Shown: in pieces, positions 46,037-57,100 of the stretch
Layout of the letters: the number at the start of each line of letters is the position of its first letter
How positions within the stretch are numbered: the stretch's first letter is position 1
DNA from: Saposhnikovia divaricata
Lineage: Eukaryota; Streptophyta; Magnoliopsida; Apiales; Apiaceae
Length of the DNA stretch: 64,000 nucleotides
Direction: 5' to 3'
NCBI GenBank assembly: GCA_036435485.1
Contig: CM071597.1
Span: 175,504,147-175,568,146, forward strand
The notes under the pieces: model-generated
Told to the model about the DNA's origin: nothing
Databases searched by the model: none
Seen by the model: only the letters and a program-made list of their open reading frames with translations
Program-made: the position numbers and the translations under genes

Positions 46037-46262
46037 TAACCCAGAAGCATCCATCTTACATTTTGGTTGTACTGCCCTATATATCTAAGACCCTTATCTA
46101 TCAAGCCCCCAGGCCGAAGATACAGAGCAAACCTTCTAAGCTTTAGGCAACCTTGCAATAGAGCTCTAACACTATATTCAAGCGGTAGATCTGTTATAGT
46201 TTCCTCTTGATCAAGCAAGGCCAATCAAAAATCACAAAGGTTTTTCAGGTGAATCACTTGCA
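46037..46262 (-). pseudogene. COI1: COI1 gene fragment (jasmonate receptor F-box/LRR)
   Basis: The minus strand reads LKNLCDF, a TGA, then LALLDQEETITDLPLEYS... through LRRFALYLRPGGL and IGQYNQNVRWMLLGY. This is a leucine-rich-repeat stretch of COI1, the F-box subunit of SCF-COI1 that binds JAZ repressors with jasmonoyl-isoleucine. Only ~70 of about 600 residues are present. The TGA replaces what is normally an Arg codon (CGA to TGA fits a C-to-T change). It ends exactly after L-G-Y, where GATTCGTATA repeat units start, and its other end also meets repeat sequence. No intron is seen in it. Confidence 0.85.
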
Positions 46263-46507
46263 AATTCTAGCACAAGGTAGTAGAGATTCATGTTGATTTA
46301 TTATTATCATCTATCAGTCTTAAACTTATCATCTAAAAATTGCAGAAATCAATGCAGATACTTACGAATCTGTATAACATCAAAACGATAAAAATTTTGA
46401 CCTAACTTCGTAGATGAAGTAAGAAATTAAAATTTTCATATGTATATTACACACATATGAGCAGTCAGAGATACAGATACTTACGAATCTAAATGATGAA
46501 AGCATAC

Positions 46508-46538
46508 CTAATTGACCAATCACACAATCAGACGCCAT
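46508..46538 (-). CDS. Possible first exon, minus strand
   Basis: ACAACAATGGCG is a strong plant start context. The frame reads MASDCVIGQL and meets a GTATGC donor-like site at 46507. It lies upstream of the COI1 fragment and the 44428-44526 block on the same strand, so a chimeric transcript is imaginable. Very short; low certainty. Confidence 0.25.
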
Positions 46539-46734
46539 TGTTGTAGAGCAGCTTTGCACAATCACACAGTAAATGAAAATGAAAATGGAAGTTCAATTCA
46601 TGCGTAGTTTTATGTGTACGTGTATGGAATGGGTGTATGTATATACTTTAAATTCTGTTATACGTATCGGTAAGTAGTAGGCATTTAAGGCCAGATTCTC
46701 GTGAACGGGCATTTTGGACCCACCAATAATAATA

Positions 46735-47035
46735 CTCCCTCCGTCCCATAATATATGAACTAGTTTGACTTTCACGGAGATTAAGAAAAAGTAGTAGAAA
46801 TAGAGTAAAGTTAGTTGAAAAGTGGGTAAAGTGGTGGGACCTATCAATATTTAATAATAGATTTGAGATAGTGAAAGAAAGTAGTGGGTGTAATAGTGTT
46901 TATTTAATAAAAAAGTGGAGAAGTAGTGGGTGTAATAGTGAAAAGTATTGTTTAAAAATAGTAAGTATATTATGTTCATTCTTTTTGGGACGTACCAAAA
47001 AGGAAAGAGGTTCACATAAAATGGGACGGAGGGAG
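46735..47035. mobile_element. Stowaway MITE (Tc1/mariner type)
   Basis: 301 bp with terminal inverted repeats CTCCCTCCGTCCCA and TGGGACGGAGGGAG, the diagnostic Stowaway ends, flanked by TA (46733-46734 and 47036-47037). Non-coding; it would be moved by a mariner transposase in trans. Confidence 0.96.
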
Positions 47036-47148
47036 TATTAAGTAAATGAGACCTTCATTAAAGTAATATTTTGAACCCAAAACACAATTTTAAGTAACGT
47101 TTTAAACTTTAATAAAAAATTAAAAATACCCAGAACAAATGATGAAGT

Positions 47149-47456
47149 TGTTGTGAAAGCATTTAATAAAGTATGTGATTGTCAATAAAGTAAAAGGAGT
47201 CTACCAAGGCAGGCTATTAGAACGGCTCATTTACCAATACACAGAGTATTTAGTCAAGCTTGATTTAATTGTACCTGTTTACACCATAACACACATATTG
47301 ATGCATCTTACACGCGGAATTATATGCCTATAAATTGAAGTTGTAATACAGCTTTGAAGATGTAGAGAAAAAGACATAAACAGATTATTCTCTCAATCTC
47401 TCTGCAAATTGCATGTGTACATGTTATTAATAGTTTTAAAGATAAGATTTATAACA
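47149..47456 (+). repeat. 5' LTR of the small Copia
   Basis: TGTTGTGAAAG...TTTATAACA, 308 bp. TATAAAT at 47329-47335 is the likely TATA box; the right copy has lost one A there. Confidence 0.95.
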
Positions 47457-47471
47457 CGTTATCAGCACGAG
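47457..47471 (+). other. Candidate primer-binding site
   Basis: CGTTATCAGCACGAG directly follows the LTR. This sequence is common at this place in small plant Copia elements; the priming tRNA was not established here. Confidence 0.5.
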
Positions 47472-47837
47472 TCTCTGCCCGAGTAAGTTTTGTTGAAGTA
47501 AGGAGATACTGCCCGAGTAAAGTTTATTAAGGAAGAAGGTACTGCTCAAATGAGTTTTATTAACGAAAGAGGTACGCTCTATTTTTACTTATAAATATGG
47601 TTAAAATTTCTTGTTTATATTACTCTTTAACATATTAAAATTGTTGCACTATGAATATTATTATAAAGTTTCTGGCTGGCTATGCTGACGTAACTTTTAA
47701 ATAAACTGGCTGGCTATGCCGTCGTAACTTTTAAATAAATTATGTCATTATATGTTATAATTATAATTGTATGTATGTGTTTAATTGTTTATGTTTAACA
47801 TGCCATATTGTTATACCATGTTTTAAATATTTATTTT

Positions 47838-48710
47838 GCGGCGAATCTTGCAAAATTAGATTTTGTTGCTTTGGATGTGTCTGGGGATAATTATCTGTCT
47901 TGGGTACTCGATGCGGAATTACACATTATTGCCAATGGGCTAAAGGATACCATAGAAACAGGAAAAACCCCAACTGTTGAACAAAATGCCAAAGCAATTA
48001 TTTTTCCTAGGCACCACATTCATGAAAACTTAAAATCTGAATATCTCACAGTCAAAAATCCGCTCACCCTTTGGACCAATCTCAAAGATAGATTTGACCA
48101 CCAAAAACTTGTCCATCTGCCACATGCTCGTTATGACTGGATCAATTTAAGATTACAAGATTTTAATTCTGTTGCTGAATATAATTCTGCCTTGTTCAAA
48201 ATAAGCTCAAAGTTAATCCTGTGTGGTGAGAAAGTTACTGATGCTGAGATGATTGAAAAGACCCTTTCGACCTTTCACCCCAACACTATAATCTTGGCAC
48301 AACAATACAGCGAACGCAATTCCCAGAAATATAGTGAGCCGATATCTCTCCTTCTTGTAATTGAGAAAAATAATGAGTTGTTATCGAAAAATCATCAGAT
48401 ACGTCCCACAGGCTCTGCCCAGTTACTTGAAGTACATAACACGTCATTCCGGAAGAATGAGCGTGGGAAAGGGCATAGAGGAGGACGAGGTTATGGACGA
48501 AATTGTGGACGTGGAAATTTTCATGGGCAATTTCGAAATCAGTATAACTCTAGCCACCTGAAGTGACAGCGTGATGGCTACAACAACTCTAGTCACCAAA
48601 AGTGGCAAAATGAGGTGTCAAATAAAAGGAAGACACCACAGGAAGGAGATACTAGAGATATATGTTTTAGATGTGGGGCTCATGGGCATTGGACTCGTAC
48701 TTGTCACACA
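47838..48710 (+). pseudogene. Small Copia gag
   Basis: Open from before 47838 to 48566. Homology starts at A-A-N-L-A-K-L-D-F; GCG stands at 47838-47840 where this family usually has ATG, so the start seems lost (an ATG at 47808 is in frame but outside the conserved protein). UBN2-type capsid core: DNYLSWVLDAE, HIHENLKSEYLTVKNPLTLW, NSVAEYNSALFKISS; then a G/R-rich tail. A CCHC zinc knuckle, CFRCGAHGHWTRTC, follows at 48663-48704 after a stop and frame change. Confidence 0.88.
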
Positions 48711-49020
48711 CAGACATCTTGTAGAGCTTTACAAGTCATCCAAAAAGCAGAATAGACAAAGGGTGGAAACAAATTTGGCTAGCTTTAATGATGAACCAAT
48801 CAACAAGACCTCAAATGAACTAGACACTGGCACTAACCTTTATTATGACTTAGATGACTAGTTTTCATATGTATCTCTTTGAATTCATGTTCCTTATGTA
48901 TCTGTTTCAATTTCATATTTTCATATACTTGTTTTATGTTCTTGCTTTAAGTACCTGGTTTGCTTTAATAAAATTGTTGTTCACTTATATATGTGCACAA
49001 CATAAAATATGGGAGATTTA

Positions 49021-51042
49021 TGCATTACTGATTGCGCCACCACTCACACAATTCTACAAAATCAGAAATACTTCTCACAGTTTACTAAAACCAACTCACA
49101 TGTTTTGGACGATTTCGGGTACATCAGATATAATAGAGGGTTTTGGGAAAGCTAGTTTTATCCTACCAAATGAGACACAAATTCAAGTGCATAATGCTCT
49201 ATATTCTAGTAAATCCACTAGAAATCTTTTAAATTTTAAAGACATTCGTCTTAATGGTTTCCACATAGAAACTACTAGTGAGAATGAAAAAGAATATCTC
49301 CTTACCATTTCAATTACCCCAGGCCATAAGAAGATCTTAGAAAGATTACAATCAATCTCTTCGGAATTATATGCTACAAATATTAGAATCACCGAGTCTG
49401 ACAATATCCTCATTCCAAAAATCATCGACCCGCAACACTAACCCTTTGGCATGAAAGACTTGGTCATCCAGAAGTATCTATGATGCATCGTATAATAGAA
49501 AATTCTACAGGTCATCCTTTTAAGAATCAAAAGGTCATACCTCAAAATGAACTTCCCTGCTCAGCATGTTCATTAGGAAAACTAATTGTCCGACCATCTC
49601 TAGTTAAACATCAAACCGAGTCTCCAAATTTATTGGAAAGAATCCAAGGTGACATTTGTGGTCCTATTCATCCGTCATCCGGCCCATTCAGATATTTCAT
49701 GGTTCTAATCGATGCATCAACTAGATGGTCCCATGTTTGTCTACTCTCCACCAAAAATACAGCATTTGCTAAGCTACTTGCTCAAATAGTAAAATTGCGA
49801 GCCCAATTCCCTGATCATCTTATCAAATCAATTCGACTAGATAATGCTGCTGTATTCACATCTGCAACTTTCAATGATTATTGTATGTCTATTGGAATCT
49901 CAGTTGAACACCCAGTAGCTCACGTGCATACACAAAATGGTTTAGTAGAATCTTTAATTAAAAGACTTCAACTTATTGCACGTCCCTTACTTCTAAGAGC
50001 AAAGTTACCTACATCTGTTTGGGGTTACGTAATACTTCATGCTACAAGTATAATTAGGATAAGACCATTTTCTTTTGGTCAAATTCCTAATATCTCACAC
50101 TTTAAGGTGTTTGGTAGTGCTGTATATGTTACCATTGCACCTCCACAGAGATCCAAAATGGCTCCACAAAGAAGAGTAGGCATATATGTTGGTTTTGACT
50201 CACCATCTATCATAAGATATCTTGAACCGTTAACTGGTGATGTGTTTACTGCTCGTAATGCTGATAGTCATTTTGAGGAGTCCGTGTTCCCTCCATTAGG
50301 GGGAGATAATGTTTTGCATAAATTAAATTCTGTACTATCATGGAATACATCAGGATTAAATGCTATTGATCCACGAACTAAACAATGTGAATCTGAGGTT
50401 TTAAGAATCATTCATATGCAAAATATTGCTAATCAAATGCCTGATGCTTTTAATGATTCTAGACTTATTATAAAATCGCATATACCTGTTGTTAATGCTC
50501 TAGCCAGGGTTGAAATCCCTATTCAAAGATCAGTTCCTGAAGAATTGATTGGTAATTCAAAGCCACGCCAGAAGTGTGATAGACCTATTAGTGCGAAAGA
50601 TGTTGTACCACGAAAATGGAAATTTAATGGATCTGCCCCTGAAGTGGCAAATGTTCTTGAAAATACCCAAGAAGCGGTATCACCTCCTGAAAAGGTTCAA
50701 GCCCATGAAGTGGCTGTGACAAAACCACCCGAAGTGGTATTACCTCCAGAAGAGGATATTGTCCCTGAAGTGGCACATGCTTCCATAGAAGCAAAGGTAC
50801 CTGAAAATTATGAGATCTCAATGAGTTATGAACATAACGGAAAATTATTGGATCGTGGGAGTAGTGAGGTTGATGATGTGCATGCTTTTTCCGTGGCATG
50901 TGATATTATTATGAACTCCGATCCTGAACCACAAAGTGTTGAAGAATGTCGACAAAGAGATGATTGGCCAAAATGGAAAATTGAAATTCAGGAAGAATTG
51001 CAATCCTTGCGCAAGAGAAATGTATTTGGACCTGCAATCTGA
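49021..51042 (+). pseudogene. Small Copia protease and integrase
   Basis: Protease: 49021-49080 reads CITDCATTHTILQNQ in one frame; the active site is D-C-A where D-S-A is normal in this family. Integrase: LWHERLGHP before 49480, then 520 open codons with CSACSLGK (zinc Cys pair), GDICGP (first D), IRLDNAAVF (second D) and NGLVESLIK (E). After the core come a FGSAVYV...IYVGFDSPSI segment and a linker with repeated P-E-V motifs (50630-50800). The integrase core looks intact, which is unusual beside the damaged neighbours. Ends at TGA 51040-51042, in a place where RT should follow. Confidence 0.9.
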
Positions 51043-51852
51043 GCACCAGCTGGTGTGGTTCCCGTTGGAAATAGATGGGTGTTTGTACAAAAACAAAATG
51101 AGAGAAATGAAATTGTGAGATATAAGGCTCGGCTGGTAGCCCGGGGATTCTCTCAAAGGCCTGGATTTGATTACCATAAAACTTACTCTCCCGTGATGGA
51201 TGAGTCACTTTTCGTTTTCTAATGGGTATGGCTTGTATGGAAAGATTGAAAACACGTCTTATGGACGTTGTGACAGCCTACCTTTACGGATCACTTGATA
51301 GTGATATTTATATGAAAATCCCTGAAGGATTAAAGTTAGAAGAAACTAAGTCTCGACATTTATACTCAGTTAAACTACAACGATCATTATATGCCTTGAA
51401 ACAATCTGGTCGTATGTGGTACAACAGGCTTAGTGAATATTTATTGAATGATGGGTATATAAATAATCAAGTGTGTCCATGTGTGTTTATCAAAAGGTCA
51501 CAATCTGGTTTTGTTATTATTGCAATATATGTGGATGATTTAAATATTGTAGGTACTTCTGAAGATATTACTAATGCTGCTAACTATTTGAAAAAATGAG
51601 TTTGAAATGAAAGATCTTGGAAAGACAAGATTTTATTTAGGTATACAGGTGGAGCACTTATCTTCAGGCATATTTGTTCATCAGTCAACCTACACAGAAA
51701 AGGTTCTTGATCGATTCTACATAGACAAAGCTCATCCACTAACTACACCGATGATTGTTCGATCATTAGAAGTTGAGAAAAATCATTTCCGTCCTAGAAA
51801 AGAAGATGAAGATGCACTTGGGCCTGAAGTTCCATATCTTAGTACAATTTGA
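51043..51852 (+). pseudogene. Small Copia reverse transcriptase
   Basis: GNRWVFVQKQNE and RYKARLVARGF (51065-51150) belong to the N-terminal fingers. A stop and frame change near 51220 precede 51222-51599 (DVVTAYLYGSLD, LYALKQSGRMW, catalytic YVDD at 51528-51539). One extra base at the AAAAAATGAG stretch (51590-51599) creates a stop; the frame resumes at 51607 with MKDLGKTRFYLGIQ. TGA at 51850-51852. Confidence 0.9.
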
Positions 51853-52545
51853 GCTCTTATGTATCTTGCAAATAACACACGACCTGATATTGCATTTGCT
51901 GTGAACTTGTTGGCGAGATTCAGTTTTGACCCAACTAAAAGGCACTGGGATGGGATCAAACATATATTCAGATATCTTCGTGGGACAATTGATCTTGGAT
52001 TATTCTTTCAAAACAATTCAAAATCACAACTGGTTGGATATGCGGATGCTGGGTACATGTCAGATCCACATTTTGGACGATCTCAAACAGGTTATCTATT
52101 CACATATTGTGGCACCGCTATTTCTTGGAAGTCTACAAAACAGACTATGGCGGCAACTTCATCTAATCACGCAGATTTACTTGCAATCCATGAAGCAAGC
52201 AGAGAATGTATTTGGTTACGATCTGTCATTTAATTTCGAGAATTATGTGGTTTATCAGGTATCTCAGACAGTCCTACAGTTATGTTTGAAGATAACTCAA
52301 CTTGTATTAAACAACTCAAGGAAGGCTATATCAAAGGGGATCGAACAAAACATATCTTACCAAAATTCTTCTACACTCATGAACTACAAGAGAAGGGTGA
52401 CATTGATGTACAACAAGTTTGCTCATGTGATAATCTAATAGATTTACTCACAAAGTCTCTTCCCACTTCAACATTTGAAAAGCTGCGAAATAATATTGGT
52501 ATGCGAAGATTGAGGAACTTGATAAATCAAGATGTCAAATTGTGA
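51853..52545 (+). pseudogene. Small Copia RNase H
   Basis: MYLANNTRPDIAFAVNLLAR, then YADAGYMSD (first acidic residue), TSSNHADLLAIHEASRE and, after a stop at 52231-52233, VMFEDNSTCI. In NHADLLAIHEA the acidic residue is Asp, where the family usually has Glu (H-A-E). The last piece, 52282-52545, ends with the usual KHILPKFFYTHEL and D-L-L-T-K-S-L-P motifs. Confidence 0.9.
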
Positions 52546-52668
52546 GACATTTTATTCAGGGGGAGACTGTACTCTTTTTCCTTCGTCAAGGTTTTCATCC
52601 CACTGAGTTTTTCCTTGCAAGGTTTTAACGAGACAGTTAATCTTTATAATAACTCATAAATGACAATC

Positions 52669-52677
52669 AAGGGGGAG
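52669..52677 (+). other. Polypurine tract of the small Copia
   Basis: AAGGGGGAG immediately before the 3' LTR TGTTGTGAAAG. Confidence 0.92.
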
Positions 52678-52985
52678 TGTTGTGAAAGCATTTAATAAAG
52701 TATGTGATTGTCAATAAAGTAAAAGGAGTCTACCAAGGCAAGCTACTAGAACGGCTCATTTACCAATACACGGAGTATTTAGTCAAGCTTGATTTAATTG
52801 TACCTGTTTACACCATAACACACATATTGATGCATCTTACACGTGGTATTATATGTCTATAATTGAAGTTGTAATACAGTTTTGAAGATGTAGAGAAAAA
52901 GACATAAACAAATTATTCTCTCAATCTCTCTGCAAATTGCATGTGTACATGTTATTAATAGTTTTAAAGATAAAGATTTATAGCA
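52678..52985 (+). repeat. 3' LTR of the small Copia
   Basis: 308 bp, ends TTTATAGCA, followed by gaagt (52986-52990). Confidence 0.95.
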
Positions 52986-52990
52986 GAAGT

Positions 52991-53364
52991 ATCCTTTATT
53001 GCTTTTAACGTATGAACATGTTGTCCAATTTTAATATGGATGTGAACACTGAACACCCTGTTCGTAAAAGAACGACACCCATGTGTGTGGGCCAGTCCAA
53101 AAACAAATGAGCTTCCATTTAAATTGTATAGAAAATACTACAAACGCCAATTCTTGTCACTAAAACACATATTAAAATCGTGGCAAAAAAAACACATATT
53201 AAAATAGGAGAAATGTTTAGGAACCAAACAAATTCACCAAAAAAAATCTCCAAATGCCACGTGTTTTCTTACAATTGGAGGGTAACATAACTAATTAAGT
53301 GGAAGTTTGGGGTTTCACAAAGCTGAGCCATTTGGGCTTAAAAGCCCAATTCCACTTATGGACA
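52991..53364. other. Intergenic AT-rich stretch
   Basis: Continuation of the DNA that preceded 47144. No frames, repeats or motifs of note. Confidence 0.6.
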
Positions 53365-53758
53365 CCGTTTGGGTAAATAATTTTAATGGACTTATTGCAA
53401 CTTATTATTAGTAAGTCAGTTTATTCTTATTTCTTGATATACGCAATATATAATATTATTCAAATCTTCAAAATCATATATTTTTTGATCCATTTATTAG
53501 AAAATTGATATGTATATATCAAATTTCTCTACTCATGGAGATCTATCCATTGATATCCAATGATATATTTTTAAAAAAAAATTTAAAAATAATAAAAAAA
53601 AGTTAAATTATAAGTTCTGATTTACCAAACACTTTACTGATTTATAAGTTCTGATTTACCAAAGACTCTACTGACTTATAAACTCTGATCTACTTATCAC
53701 TTATATGACACTTATCACTTTAAGCTATAAGTTATTTATTTTAAGGTAAGCCAAACGG
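53365..53758. mobile_element. Putative hAT-like MITE
   Basis: Ends CCGTTTGGGTAA at 53365 and, inverted, CCGTTTGGCTTACC at 53758. About 394 bp, AT-rich, non-coding, with subterminal TAAGTCAGTTTA-like words. The extreme ends and an 8-bp duplication could not be settled, so the class is tentative. Confidence 0.45.
53608..53693. repeat. 34-bp tandem repeat
   Basis: Units at 53608 and 53642 (TTATAAGTTCTGATTTACCA...) and a partial third at 53676, inside the putative MITE. Confidence 0.85.
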
Positions 53759-54114
53759 GCCCTAAATGGAGTCCACAAGCATTCATATGAGTACATCAAT
53801 CAAACTTCCTCATTTTTTCAACTCAAATCTGCCACATCATTTTGGTAACTTTTATGGTGAATTTTTTTGGTTCTCCAACATTAGTTTTAAAGTAATGTGA
53901 TATTTGAGACATTATTTTTTGAAATTGTAATATATAGAGGCAACACCCGATAGGAAGTCTCCATCATAAAATTTAATAATGCTTTTTTAAAAATTGTTAT
54001 GTTAAAATCTGATAACTTGCCTCCACAGTGATATTTTCTATTAAATACAGATACATATATTCATTTTCATTTGAATCCAACCTTATAAAAAACAATGTTA
54101 TAATGCTAGTTCTG

Positions 54115-54390
54115 CTCATGGTTGTAGATTTTGAAAATCGGAATAAATCAATCCTAAATTTATAGCGATTCATCGATAAATCGGAATTTATCGGATTGAT
54201 AAATTGGAACAAAATCGAATAGATTTTAATATTTTTAATAATATTTAATACATTATTCTAATTTATAATATGATATACCATTTAAAAATATTTCATAGCG
54301 ATAAATCGGATTTTAAAAATCGAATCGATCAAATATTTTTTAACTATTTATCGATGATTTATAGGCTATTTTAAAAAATCGGACGATTTT
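54115..54390. repeat. Region of CGATAAATCGGA words
   Basis: CGATAAATCGG, AAAATCGGA and their reverse complements recur at least six times in 275 bp, giving many self-complementary pairs. Flanked by TTATAATGCTAG (54100) and TTGTTATGCTAG (54402), perhaps a diverged target duplication. Could be a decayed MITE; no terminal repeats proved. The surrounding 53760-55122 is otherwise plain AT-rich DNA. Confidence 0.4.
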
Positions 54391-55122
54391 TAGAACATTG
54401 TTATGCTAGATATTTTTGTCAATATATGTGACAATCTTTAGAGTCAGGTGCTATTATTTTAAAGGTCCTATTTTATCTATCTTTAATTTTCCTTTAAGTT
54501 GTACTAGTAATTTGTAACTCAAAATTAACTTTAAGCAAAAAAATACATACAGATAAATAAATTGTAGTTTTTATAGATCTTTTTAAAAAAGAGAAAATGT
54601 GTTTTTTTTGCAAAAAATACATTTGTTTATTTGTAAAAATACGACTTTTCAACCAAAATTAACTGAATTTTTAATTAGAAAACATTAAATAAAGTTGCAC
54701 TTGATTGAAAACGGTATAAAATATTGTATTTAATTGCAAATCATATTTTCACAAATATTTTAAGAAGATAAGAAGACGATAATTAAATTTAGAAAAAAGT
54801 AATTTTGATTAATTTTCTACTTTTTACTCATAATTAAAAAAAGAATTTTAGAAATAATAATAGTGATGATTTAATTTTTGTTTATAAATCATTTCAAGTA
54901 TGTACTTAGCTTAGACAGAAGTTAATTCTCAAAAAAAAAAAGAGAAAGCTTAGACAAAAATTAATTGTAATTTTTATTTTAATAGAATTCCAAGCACTAT
55001 TCTTAAACCAGGGGTGTTAGTAGTTTATACTGTAGTATTAAAAATTTCAAAATGTTAAAACAAATTTTACAATTAATTAATTATAAAAACATAATCTTAT
55101 CGAATAATCCTGCTAAACCCAC

Positions 55123-55698
55123 TGTTGTGGAATAAAAAGTAGGGTGTAATTAATTCGTGTATTGATTCCTAGGGATTGAGATCTTCGAACTTTAATGGTG
55201 GCTGCTGTCGGGGACTAACTCGGTCCTAAGAATATGCCTATCTACCTTGATGAACATCAAGAATCAAGCCAAAACGTAATTCTAGAGTTGCCTACGTGGC
55301 TTGATGTGCCTTCGCGGCGTAGTGACGTATGGAGCGGTGTCCAAAAATGTTCCCCTTGAAAATGAGGGGCCAGACCCTTTATATAGGCTTGAGAAGCCTT
55401 GGAATTAGGGTTTAGTAACTTGGTGGGTAATTTATACAATTTAGATAGGCTTCTAGATCCTTCCATAAGGAAGGTTGACTTCTATTGGACTCAGATGTCT
55501 TTGGGGGTACTCCTTAGAGGAGTTGGTTCCCTTTTTGGACTCAATATTGGAGTCTGAAAATCAGCTGACTTGTTAATTACGAAATTAATATTTAATTAGG
55601 GTTTTGGGCCTCATTAATGGGCTTCGTATCTGGACCAAGCTAGGTCTAATTAACGCAACATTAACTTTATCTTTAGGGATTACTTTCAGTCCATATCA
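55123..55698 (-). repeat. 3' LTR of the Tat-like element
   Basis: On the minus strand TGATATGGACTG...TTCCACAACA, 576 bp, TG...CA ends. Contains a TATA box (55377-55387). Second LTR not in window, so the limits rest on ends, polypurine tract and TATA. Confidence 0.7.
55377..55387 (-). promoter_or_regulatory. TATA box of the Tat-like LTR
   Basis: CCTATATAAAG on the minus strand, roughly 310 bases from the LTR start. Confidence 0.6.
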
Positions 55699-55712
55699 TT
55701 TGCCCCCCAACT
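55699..55712 (-). other. Polypurine tract of the Tat-like element
   Basis: AAGTTGGGGGGCAAA on the minus strand, directly before TGATATGGAC. Confidence 0.75.
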
Positions 55713-56074
55713 TCTAGGAAAACTGATCAGGTTTTCGTAGAAGTTATATTTGCCTTAATCGAGACTTGGGTTCATTTTTATCCCTTACCTGGGACTTCTT
55801 AATTTTCCTACCCTTAAATGGGGATTTTGGTTTGTACTAGTGTTTCACATATATCGCCATATTGTAAAGTGTGGAGCGACCTACATATTTATGATGATTT
55901 GCCTTATTCGCGGCTTTAACTTGTGATTGCTTTTAGCAATTTCGGCATTTTCATAGAGCTTTTATGCATTATTAGCACAAATTATTGCTCAATTTGTCAA
56001 GAAAATATTTCTATAATTTTCCTCATATTTTTCTGTACCTTTCCTAATGTTTGAGGAATTTTTGTATACTCACA

Positions 56075-56710
56075 GGTATTTTTCTTAATTATTCCTAATA
56101 ATTTAGGAATTTTTATGTACCCACGGGTATTTTTGTAATTATTCCTAATATTTTAATAATTTCCTTGTACCCACAGGTATTTTTCGTAACTATTCCTAAT
56201 TTTTTAGGAATTTCCTTGTACCCACAGGTATTTTTCGTAATTATTCCTAATATTTTTGGAATTTTCTTGTACCCACGGGTATTTTTCCTAATTTTTTAGG
56301 AATTTCCTTGTACCCACAGGTATTTTTCGTAAATATTCCTAATTGTTTAGGAATTTTCTTGTACCCAGGTATTTTTCATAATTATTCCTAATATTTTAGG
56401 ATTTTTCTTGTACCCACGGGTATTTTTCCTAATTTTTTAGGAATTTCCTTGTACCCACAGGTATTTTTCATAACTATTCCTAATTTTTTAGGAATTTCCT
56501 TGTACCCACAGGTATTTTTCGTAATTATTCCTAATATTTTAGGATTTTTCTTGTACCCACGGGTATTTTTCCTAATTTTTTAGGAATTTCCTTGTACCTA
56601 CAGGTATTTTTCGTAACTATTCCTAATTTTTTAAGAAGTTCCTTGCACCCACAGATATTTTTCGTAATTATTCCTAATATTTTACGAATTTTCTAGTACC
56701 CACGGGTTTT
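56075..56710. repeat. Minisatellite with 51/51/41-bp higher-order period
   Basis: Fourteen units marked by GGTATTTTT, at 56075, 56126, 56176, 56227, 56278, 56319, 56368, 56419, 56460, 56511, 56562, 56603, 56654 and 56705. Steps are 51,50,51,51,41,49,51,41,51,51,41,51,51. Each unit has CCTAAT...TTAGGA and TTGTACCCAC. The short unit lacks the TCGTAATTAT part. Confidence 0.92.
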
Positions 56711-57007
56711 TTTTGGATTATTCTTGACAATTTAAATATGTCATTCACGAATTATCTGGTTTTATACGAGACTCAAAATAATTTTTGAATCTCAATCCTA
56801 CGAAATTTGTAATTTTTTGGTGTCATCGGACAATTTCTTGAAAATAATTCGAAAATTTTAATCGAAAATATTAAATTTGTGCACACATGCATTTTAGGGG
56901 GATTATTTCATAATTTTGCAGGGACTTTTTGTCAACTTGTAAACTTCAGGGATCTTTCTGTGAACATGGCAAAAGTAGTGGTACTAAATTGCACTTTTCC
57001 TGCCAAC

Positions 57008-57100
57008 CTCATTTGAGGTCGTCCAAGCTCTTATTTTAGCGATGGTCGTAGCTTTACCGAAGTCAATTTGCGACCTCACTTGAGGTCGTGACCTTCTTCC
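57008..57100. repeat. Early GAGGTCG palindromes
   Basis: CCTCATTTGAGGTCG (57008) and CGACCTCACTTGAGGTCG (57070-57087) are the same inverted motif that forms the larger array at 57385, with shorter arms. Confidence 0.7.

Larger units (their letters stand above)
47149..52985 (+). mobile_element. Complete small Copia retrotransposon
   Basis: 5837 bp, 308-bp LTRs, perfect gaagt duplication (47144-47148, 52986-52990), polypurine tract, and gag, PR, IN, RT, RH in Copia order. LTRs differ by nine substitutions and two indels. Gag type (ALDVSGDNYLSWVLDAE) is that of a widespread plant Copia family; exact lineage (Ale/Alesia-like) not settled. Several frameshifts make it non-autonomous. Confidence 0.95.

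Noticed and set aside
56075..56710. Evenly spaced repeats resembling a CRISPR array
   Set aside because: Units are fully repetitive without unique spacers and lie in a plant retrotransposon tail; it is a minisatellite.
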